A DNA stretch of 64,000 nt from Choanephora cucurbitarum. Taxonomy: Eukaryota > Mucoromycota > Mucoromycetes > Mucorales > Choanephoraceae. The position numbers and the translations under genes are program-made. The stretch is taken from assembly GCA_025331435.1 (NCBI GenBank), contig JAIWNI010000114.1:1-64000 (forward strand), in the 5' to 3' direction. Position 1 is the stretch's first letter; every line of letters begins with the position of its first letter. Shown here one piece after another: positions 55,671-64,000 of the stretch. A model generated the notes under the pieces. The model was given only the letters and a program-made list of their open reading frames with translations, searched no databases and was not told the DNA's origin.

Positions 55671-58600
55671 TTATGTAGCTTTCTCTTTACCCTTTAAGGA
55701 TTTTGTTGTGTTAACGGATTCATTTGAACCTGTTGTTGTGATTGGAGGAAGGGCTGGCTTTGCCTGAGGATTGCCATGTTGACATATAATACATTCTTGA
55801 TCTGTCCCCAGCTGTCTATCCAAGCATTCTGTATGAAATCCATGTCCACAATGGAACACAGCATATCGTTTTTGAGTAGGAGCATGTTCTGTCGCCTGCT
55901 CCTCTTCTTCGTCGTTCTCTTCATTTGCTTTTAGGCCTGGTTGGTCATCTATTCCCCAGGCCAAAGGAGGATGAAGTAAAGTGAGATCAAGTATGCTGGC
56001 ACCGCAAATCTCACAAACTGACCGAGTAGGCCTCCAGCCTTTACTACGCTTTATCACCATGTCCTGTAGACTGCCAAACAAGTCTCGATCAAACAATCGA
56101 TTTGTCAGCTCTAACAGTTGACCTTCATACTTGTACGTGTCCAACATGCTCAAGAAAATCTCCCTAAAATTAGCAAAGGTTGTTTCGCCTCGTGCCTGAG
56201 AAGTAATCAGACGCTGTAAGAGACGAGGTAGCGAGACTTGAGGCGACGTGGAGAGCAGCAGAGAGGTCAAGATAGATTGAACGAACGATTTGAATGAATT
56301 GACAATACGATGGTGAATTTCGGTAGGCGCTGAGGCTTTGTTGCTGAGTGCGTTATACATATCGATCGATGCCTCCACATAAGCATCTAATAAACGGAAC
56401 CAAAGTGTTTCTACCACATGATCATTTTGGGTAGCGTCATCTTGAGCACCTACATCAGAGTCATTTCCCACAGAACTGTCTTCACCACTGCCACGACTTA
56501 ATTCAGGTATATTTTCCTCTTCTTCGTTGTCTTCGAGTCCCGCTTGATACGTGTTGACAGCCAGACGACTGCTGTTCTCACAAAGGTGTGTACCTACTCT
56601 CAAGACACCATTAAGACCAATCAAACAGCTATTGACTGTGTTTTGTTCTTCAAATGTCCACATCTTGTCAGAAGATTGATGCTCTTTCAATATAGACAAG
56701 ATAGCATTGTCCTTTTCTTTTGCTACTTCCAACATCTTGTCAAGAGCACCACTTGTGTCACCGTTCTTTTCCATAATCCATACAACAGCATCAATAACAC
56801 CGTACTGCTCGCAACATTTTTGGATCTTGTCTAGAGATACTTCGTTGCTTAGTTTTGTATTGAAATAGTTGAAGACGCCTGAAGGATCAAATCGACACAT
56901 AAGCTCAATATAACGCTCCTGAATAGTACTATCCACTTGAGGGATTGTGGCTTCCTTGATGAGACCTTGGTGAAGTTGCTCATCCCCTTGTTGTTCGTCT
57001 TGTTCCTCAGAAGGCTCTAGCAGACCTCTCAAGTAAGAAAACAATCGTTTGTCTGCTGTCACATGATTCTCCTCATCATCAAACTCTTGGTCTTCTTCTA
57101 ACCGACGAATAACATCAGTATGGTCACTATCCAGATAACTCTCAACAATATGGGCTGTCTTTTGTCCATCAATTTCAACAAATTGTGAAATGCGAATCAT
57201 AAAGACACGCTTGATTTCTTCCTTCTGAGAGCTTCTTAAATCATTCGAGCCCAGCAAGCCTTCGACACATTCAAAAACCATTTCTCGACATTCATCATCT
57301 TTCAAGTAAGCTTCAACAAGCTTGCCGTACTTTTCATCGCGACGATAAACGTGTTCCAACACTTTCCAAAATCCTGCTTCTTCATACAACTGAACAAGCT
57401 GCTCTTCATGTGAGGGTGTAAAAACCATCAGTAGGTTAGATACTGCCTTCTCGCGCTCAGCACGAGTATCAGGATCATGATCCTCCGCTAGTCTGACAAG
57501 CACTTTATAGAGGGTCTTGGGCGGTAACAGAATAAATGTGGTATACATATGCAAGTTTGTAGCAATAAACATGTAGAGTAAAATGAGGTTTTCGTTAGAG
57601 ATATAATTGTTGGTTGATACTGAAGGCGATTCGTTGTAGGGCATTGATGGCACATTGATATGAAGGTTAGGTCGGTTTGTACCAAAGGACTGTACAGTAG
57701 AAGCAGAGATGGATTGCTTGGGGCGAGGTGGTGGTAATGGTAAACTATTGCCTGCTGAGCCGCCACCCATTACGTCTAACAGTGTATTCACAATGATCTG
57801 TCGAGAGATTACCTTACCAGGTACCTCATCTTCAAAACGAGAACTCAGAATATCTTCTCCTCCATTCAACCATGGATCTTCAAAAGCTACCTCCAGCGTT
57901 TCCAAAAATTTCTTTGTACTAAAGCGAAGCAATAGACGCAAATAAGGATAGGTAGGCTCGGAAGTGCCTTCGTCTTCTTCTGCTGTCAGTACCAGCTTAC
58001 CTCCTATAGGCGGCCAGACAACACAACGGCCAGAGAACACAAACGAGTAAATGGCACTTCGGGCATCACTTGCTTCATCGGGGTCTAAGATTGCAGTTCC
58101 TTCAGGAAACGACCTGCCTGTCAAAATGAGCTTGAGATAATCAAAGAGTTTTTCAGCATTCTGGCGTATGTGAGATGCTTGTTGTGTACCTTCTTCTTGA
58201 CGAAGAACAGCACGAACCACTTTCAGCATTTCAACCACAGGGCTAACATAATCGTGCATGCTCTTGTTCCATACATACATCATAGCCTCATACATGCCTT
58301 CACGATGACACATGCTTACTACCTGATCGATATCTAAGTGGCGAGGATTGACATGCCAGATGACTTGTTCTAGGCTATCTAGCAAACGTTTCTTGCTATA
58401 ATGATCCACCAAGTCTTTCATAAGAGAAGGTGGTACATCTGGAATACGGTCTGCAACAATACAGGGTTCCAACACTTCTAGGAAGACACCCTTCACCTTA
58501 TTATCCGCAAATCGCTCATAGACTACATCAAACAAGAACTCTGTATTGTTCATGCTCAGACAAGCTTCAATACATCCCTGAGCCAGATCGCGGAACAAGA

Positions 58601-61600
58601 CCATTTCGCCACCTGCAATTTCATTTGCCATACCCTCATAGGTACGCTTGGAGGAGAATGCATAGTTGAGTGAGGCTACCAAAAGATCCATCAGATGCTC
58701 GCCCACAAGCGATTTGCGAGCCTTTTCTTCTTCAGGGAGACCAATGACAGTTTGAATACCGACACCGTTGTAAAAACTGGTGGCCAGTTCAATGCTTTCT
58801 AGGAAGTCACCTGCTTGCACTAGAGCTAGGATACGATCTTTCCAGGATAGCAATGTACCGATATAGATCTGCTTCATGCCCAGGAGAAACAGTTTGCCCT
58901 TGTAGCCCTTGATTGAACTGAAGTAAGCCATTTCAACTGATTTGAGTATACTTGAATTTTCAGGTGAGTCCATTGTCAGATTAGCAGCATCGATCACTAG
59001 GTCCTTTAAGGGAGTATTAAACCAATCATGGTAAATCAGTTGTTTATTACGGACACTGGTTTGTTGAGTCATAACCATCTTTTTGGGATCAAACAAGATC
59101 ATCTCTTCATTGGATGTAAAGAGCACAAGAATTTGTCGGTTGATCCATTGGATGCCTACAATAGCTTCTTTGCATTTCCATTCACCCACTTTTACAAATT
59201 CGAGAGAAAGACCCTTTTTACTTGGGCTGGGCTTTTGAGGAGGTGTTGGTATTCTGGGTGCTCTACTGTTCTGAGGTTGCTGCTTGTTTTCTTGTTCAAC
59301 TACCACTCGAAGGATAAAAAGATGGTTTCCCCAAGCAAAAGCAAGCATTGGATCTGAGTTGGGTTGTTTGTCTTTACCTGTATGGCTTGATAAGTTTATG
59401 TATATATAGAAAAGAAATGACTGTTGTTACCTTTGTTGGCAGTTTCTTTAGTGGCCTCGTTATTTCCTGTTCGAAGCACTGGCAACCATGCTAGACAGCC
59501 TGACAAAGGCTCAATGTTAGCCTTGGATCTATCGTCTGAACTGGATGCTGTATCTGGTGTTGAGATAGTTGCTTTTGATTTCAAAAACTTGTAAAGTGTT
59601 TGCGTAGTAGGCTTTAAACCAACAATAATCATCTAAATAAAAAAACAAAGAATGAGCAAAGTTGAATCTCTATCGACGATTGTTACTCACTTTGTAAGGC
59701 GTCAATAAAGCTACTAATCCAAAGCTTTCGGCGGGATGGGGTATTTGGCCCAAAGGCAATGGCTGCATGGCAAACACAGTACTAGGTCTTCTCATTTTGA
59801 ATGGTGTGGATAGTGATTGAGATCTCATCCTAGCATTAGCAGCTACTGTTTGAGCACGCTGAATCTCGGGAGTTAACGAGAGATTTTGGTATCGACCTAA
59901 AATACGGGTGGTGTCGACTGCGTTGACCATGATGACTTTATAGAGAGTATGATAGAAAGCCATGCCCTGGTCATCACCAGATACAATGTCTGATTTCTTC
60001 ACACCTACAAATCCAATATGGAGAATGGATGCACCCTTGACATGACCTTCTTTACGAGGTACTTGTTGCTGAGGGGTAGATATAGCGCCTGCTACTTGAT
60101 TGGCTGAAATGGGATCTATCACTCTAATAGGAGAAGCAGGTTTTCGCATATCCCATACAACAATATAACCTTGAGAATGGCCACAAGCAATGGTTGTATG
60201 ATCAGCCGAAATAGCCAATGAAGTGACTGATCCAAGCTCAATAGCTCGCGTACTGTCACCCAAGATGCATTTCAAGTTCTGCGAATAGTCATACACAAAC
60301 ACCAAGCTACGTGTGGTACCAATCGCGATTACTCCACTGACGGCCATGACTGAGATTAATCCACTTTCCCGCTTCATTTCTTCCGAATAGAGTTGGTCTG
60401 ATATCTTGATCAAAGGCGTCCATTTAAATGCCTCCCAAGGCTCCATGTTTCCTTTATCATCGTCCATAAACAAAGAGCCCGCAAAATCTGAGGAAGAATA
60501 GAGTGAGACAGCATCATTACTCAAATCCAGACGTTGATTTAGCAGTTGGCTGCTAATGAGCGAATTGGAGCCTGTTCGTTGAGAAGAAGAGGATGAAGCG
60601 AATTGAAACCGAGGTGTGCTAGGTGCTTCTGAAGGCGAATCCTACAAAGTAGAGCATGAGTGGTTTTTATTTTTTTGGGGGGATCTCAAATTTAAACTTA
60701 CGAAATGCAACAAACTAGAGTCCACTTCGGAACCGTCTTCTTCAAAGTCTTCATCTGAATGGTCTGTTTCATTCAGTATGTTTTCTAGTTCGAGATAATT
60801 GGCTAGAAAGAAACTTATCCATATCAGTAGCTGCTAGAAATGTTTCTATAAGCTTCACCACAATAATCAATTTACCTTTCTTTACAAATTCTTCGTACAG
60901 GCCAATCTCCTTAAACACTTCCTCTAACAGATCAATTACCTGTTGCTTTTTCTTCTTTCCGATGCTGTTTTGAGTAGGATTGCTGACGAGTGGACCACCA
61001 TTCAGATGAATGTGCAAATCTTCTCGAATTTTGTGCAAATCGTTAAGTCGAGTCTGTATCACTGTGTCAGAAACAACAGGCAAATCAAGTTCGGGAATTC
61101 GAAGTGCATGAAACTTTTGTTCAAGAACCGTCAGTGGCGGGACACCATTTATCAGACGTGTATGATAGGGAATGGCATCCAAGACTTTAGAAAGTGGATC
61201 AGGCTGGCTCCTTTCAAACAACTTGGGTGATAACGGTTGATTAAAGAAAGTAGACTGACGCGGTGTATTTGGCCTATAGGATGTTCAATGAGTTTTGTAT
61301 TCACACAAACATGAAATAATTACGTTGAATAATCTGAAGCAATCGACTGTGATCGTTGATGGCTCATGAAAGTTTTGAGATCAGCCAAGTATTTATCGGC
61401 AAGTGACCGATCCTCTAGCGCAGCTCTCAGATCTTCAGGCAGTTCAGCAGTAGCTGTATTAAGGTCGATATCGATATGGTTCAGCATCTCTTCGTCATCC
61501 TCTGAGCTTTCTTCCAATACTTCTTTCAACAGAGCATCATAGTTGCTCTGAAAGTTGACAGAGCCTGTACTGACGCTAGGCTCCATCACTGGTGAATTAG

Positions 61601-61622
61601 GTTGTTTGTCTTCTGGATTCAT
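55671..61622 (-). CDS. VPS8: Vps8, CORVET tethering complex subunit
   Basis: Six exons (61622-61324, 61273-60876, 60802-60702, 60641-59691, 59632-59431, 59377-55671) encode 1885 residues. The first 270 residues are acidic and mostly disordered. A WD-type propeller follows (GVIAIGTTRSLVFVYDY, SLAISADHTTIACGHSQGYIVVWD). A long alpha-solenoid ends in a C-terminal RING-like finger: CEICGASILD...FHCGHGFHTECL...CIICQHG. The segment LVALVQAGDFLESIELATSFYNG is characteristic of Vps8. CORVET tethers Rab5/Vps21-positive early endosomes before the Rab7/HOPS step. The protein is longer than yeast (1274) or human (1428) Vps8 because of extended N-terminal and inter-domain parts. Confidence 0.9.
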
Positions 61623-61963
61623 AACACGGCTAAGAAGTCAGTTGGTGCCTTTTTTGTCGGTAGTTCAAAGAAATAGTGAAAAGAACACCTAGTATTTATT
61701 TCTCCGTTGCAAACCTAGTGAGAAAATGTCGCTGGTAGAGACATATTCATGAATTTTCTTCCTCATCCTATTTTGATTTTCTCGAGTTACACCCATTCAA
61801 TTTTGATAAGATTAGTATCATTCTAAAGCTCATACTGACGGATCTATGTAGGTGTTGTTGTTTTTTATATTTAACTCACTTCATCACTATACATTTTCAA
61901 AGCTGTGTTTTTCAAAAAAGGCAATTTCATTGATTGGTTAAAACTCAGCTTGAAGAAGCCTCA
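61623..61963. other. Promoter side of Vps8 next to a transposase relic
   Basis: No gene seen. The sequence is AT-rich. No inverted repeat matching the right flank of the neighbouring transposase relic was found. Confidence 0.5.
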
Positions 61964-63238
61964 TCAACATTCTATCTTTTGTTCTTTACATTTTTCCACA
62001 AGGTCACTATAATATTTGAAGCATTGTTCAAGATAATTCTCCCAGACTAATATAATATGAGATCCTTGGGTCTCAGGGAAGCTTTTGTTGAATTTCTTCT
62101 TCAGTGTGGCAGCAGTTTCGTTCTTCTTGTCCTTGAACGCTATCTTGTTCTTTGCCATCCCTGACACCTTCTCAATTGGTTGCAATTCGCAATGGTAGGG
62201 TAATCAAAATGGTGTGCCCATGCTTTTCTGATATCAAGTATGTTGCATAAACAGGTTCGATTGCAAGATTCTTCTCAATTTCCAAAAGCTCGCTTTTTTT
62301 CTTTGATTGGTCTAGATAAGCCAAACACTCATTCTCAATCAAATAAAACTTAATCTTAGCTTTCTTACTGTTGCTAATAGGTATCTTGCTGATATAATTC
62401 TTATGGCAAGGGGCACTATTCATATGGATAATGAGATTATCATAAGGGGCCACCGACACACAGAGCCTCTCAAAAAGACTGGCATATTTGTCCTTGTCAA
62501 AATTGCCATGATAATCTGTCTCAACACCTCTACTCCCTTTTGCCGGCCAAACAATAATGCTGTATTTGATCATGCTGTCCTTGCGCCTTTGTTATTGAGT
62601 ACAGGCAAAAATGTAGCAAAGATCATCAACATTGGACCTTTGTTCTTCTCGTTAACAGTGGTTCCAGGCGCTACCCAAGTTTTTTTTCGCATGATGATCT
62701 ACATGACAATACGGTTCATCCAAAAAAAAAATTCTGGACGTATTGGTTGGTCTCGAACATTGGCGTTTTCTGACCGACTGCATACATACATATGTCTGTA
62801 TGTAATGTTGTTGACAGAGTCGTGCATGATGTTCTTTCTGTCACCTGTCTTATATTTGAGTATAGAATGTAAGTCTCTAAGAATGGTTGAGCTAGAGATG
62901 TTGAAGTTGTAGATCTCATGAAGTGAGTTCTCAATCGATATGACAGTGCTTTGTCTGCATTTGTTGTTATTCGTTTGAACAATGTCCTTCACGACTAAAA
63001 CATACTCCATAAAAAGTGGTTGGAAATGAGGACCTCTCTTCTTCTTTTCAGAAACTTCCAAGGAGTTATTGTACATATGAATGGCCTTTTGTTCAGCAAA
63101 ACGCTTACGCTTGCTTTTTTGCTTCTTCGAAGGTGCATTCAACTGACCATCCTTCATGATGCCATAGACATAGCTCAAAAGCTTGTAGGTTTCATCTGAA
63201 TATTTATAGCAGTTGAAGTTTTTGGCTGATGATGACAT
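61964..63238 (-). pseudogene. Broken IS630/Tc1-type DDE transposase
   Basis: Three minus-strand pieces read in order as one transposase. The first (63238 down to about 62699) begins MSSSAKNFNCYKYSDETYK and includes a basic and helix-turn-helix part (STVISIENSLHEIYNFNISS). After a stop and shift, KKTWVAPGTTVNEKNKG precedes VWPAKGSRGVETDYHGNFDK and IHMNSAPCHK, where the usual catalytic Asp (HMD) is Asn. After a one-base shift near 62175, ELQPIEKVSGMAKNKI is the E-containing 'LNPIE..WG..K' block. At least two frameshifts, a stop and the D-to-N change make it inactive. Terminal inverted repeats were not found. Confidence 0.75.
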
Positions 63239-64000
63239 TTTATTTAATAACTTTTTTTTTAGAGAAGATAAGAGAGGAAACAAAATGCTATTCACGCATA
63301 GTAATTAGGCCCTTATAGCTCCATTTTTCATGGAGTATGCTGTAAATAAAAGTCGTTTTTAGAAAGAAAATCAATGAATACATCTCTATATATGAAGGCG
63401 CTTCTCTTGAGAATAACCTCTATCACTCAGCTCTTCTTCTTATGTACTGCTGAACTTCTCTCTTCAAAGGCCAGATTGCACGATCAATGGATCTTTGCTA
63501 ATTTACTTTTCCCATTGCTTTTATTTATATGTACTCATAAATTATCACATACAAGCACTTGCTCAACTTTGTTACTAAAACTAATCTATATCTCACAGGG
63601 TGTGCCTTATAACAACACTAGAGGGTCAATTTTATACTTGACTGTTTTATCTGCTGTCTCAAAGAAAGAGAAAAATCAATTTGCATGAGTTAACTGTCAG
63701 TGGTGGATGACCTCGGATCTACTTGGTTACTGTTTTTTTTTTGTAAAAGGGGATGCTTTATTTACTAGATTACTTATAAGTAAACGACAATTGTCTTGTG
63801 TATTTTGAAACCATATAACTTCATCCACTTTGTTTAGCTGAGTTATCTCTATTTGATTTTTTTTATGCAGCATACAGCTCAAATTTACTCAGCAAAATAG
63901 CCTTAGTGACAGTATCTTCAGTTATCACGGGTGGTTATGTGGAGGCGACAAAGGTTGCGTTGTGTTTATGCGATTACTTACAGGATTAAAAAGAAAAATA
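63239..64000. other. Non-coding right end of the window
   Basis: No gene is supported. A hairpin CTCCAT...ATGGAG lies at about 63320-63337. The 104-codon open stretch at 63374-63688 is AT-biased, hydrophobic by composition and has no family features. Confidence 0.5.

Noticed and set aside
63374..63688. 104-codon ORF at the right end
   Set aside because: Its hydrophobic composition follows from AT-rich sequence, and no family feature or gene context supports it.
1..64000. CRISPR arrays, rRNA or tRNA genes, prokaryotic operons
   Set aside because: I saw no regularly spaced repeats, tRNA-like cloverleaf boxes or rRNA sequence. The gene structure is plainly eukaryotic.

Overview
This window is nuclear DNA of a filamentous fungus, most likely an early-diverging one of the Mucorales (Mucoromycota). 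The DNA is AT-rich. Genes are compact, strands are mixed, and most genes carry short GT-AG introns of about 50 to 80 nt. The recognisable genes are conserved eukaryotic ones: dynamin, CORVET subunit, tropomyosin, Rrn6-like factor, Elg1-like unloader. A carotenoid oxygenase fits the Mucorales, where beta-carotene is cleaved to trisporoid signals. I rebuilt exons by hand from splice consensus and reading phase. Every spliced model below closes to a whole number of codons, but no transcript data were available.

Layout. 1-3.3 kb holds an apparently complete MULE-type DNA transposon (660-3258), with 41-bp terminal inverted repeats, an 8-bp target duplication and an open spliced transposase. 3.8-5.9 kb is a peroxisome-tagged carnitine acetyltransferase. 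6.3-9.5 kb (minus) is a seven-exon LIM/RhoGAP protein. 9.5-12.7 kb is non-coding with a degenerate repeat. 12.7-15.2 kb is an M28B transferrin-receptor/PSMA-like peptidase. 15.3-17.0 kb (minus) is an Elg1/ATAD5-like PCNA unloader, facing a small unrecognised spliced gene (17158-17597). 18.8-19.2 kb is a four-exon PMP3 proteolipid. 19.2-23.0 kb is mostly non-coding, with a 204-bp MITE and one orphan ORF. 23.0-26.6 kb is RPAP1, followed by a small CxxC protein.

27-33 kb is a transposon graveyard: a Tc1/mariner deletion derivative (28669-29492) and a decayed gene that looks like a Fanzor/TnpB-family nuclease (about 31400-32160). From 33.4 kb to 61.6 kb the window is gene-dense: Vps1-like dynamin, carotenoid oxygenase, Rrn6/TAF1C-like factor, DHTKD1-type E1 dehydrogenase, DnaJ protein, tropomyosin, a small membrane protein, Vma21, an RNA-processing-type cyclophilin, a stand-alone adenylate-forming reductase and Vps8. 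61.9-63.3 kb is a broken IS630/Tc1-type transposase.

Several genes share processes: endolysosomal membrane traffic (Vps1, Vps8, Vma21), mitochondrial/peroxisomal carbon metabolism (carnitine acetyltransferase, DHTKD1) and Rho/actin control (LIM-RhoGAP, tropomyosin). They are not arranged as an operon or an obvious cluster. The most notable observations are the intact MULE, the Fanzor-like relic, the small TA-flanked elements, and very short exons of 9, 10 and 13 nt in three conserved genes.
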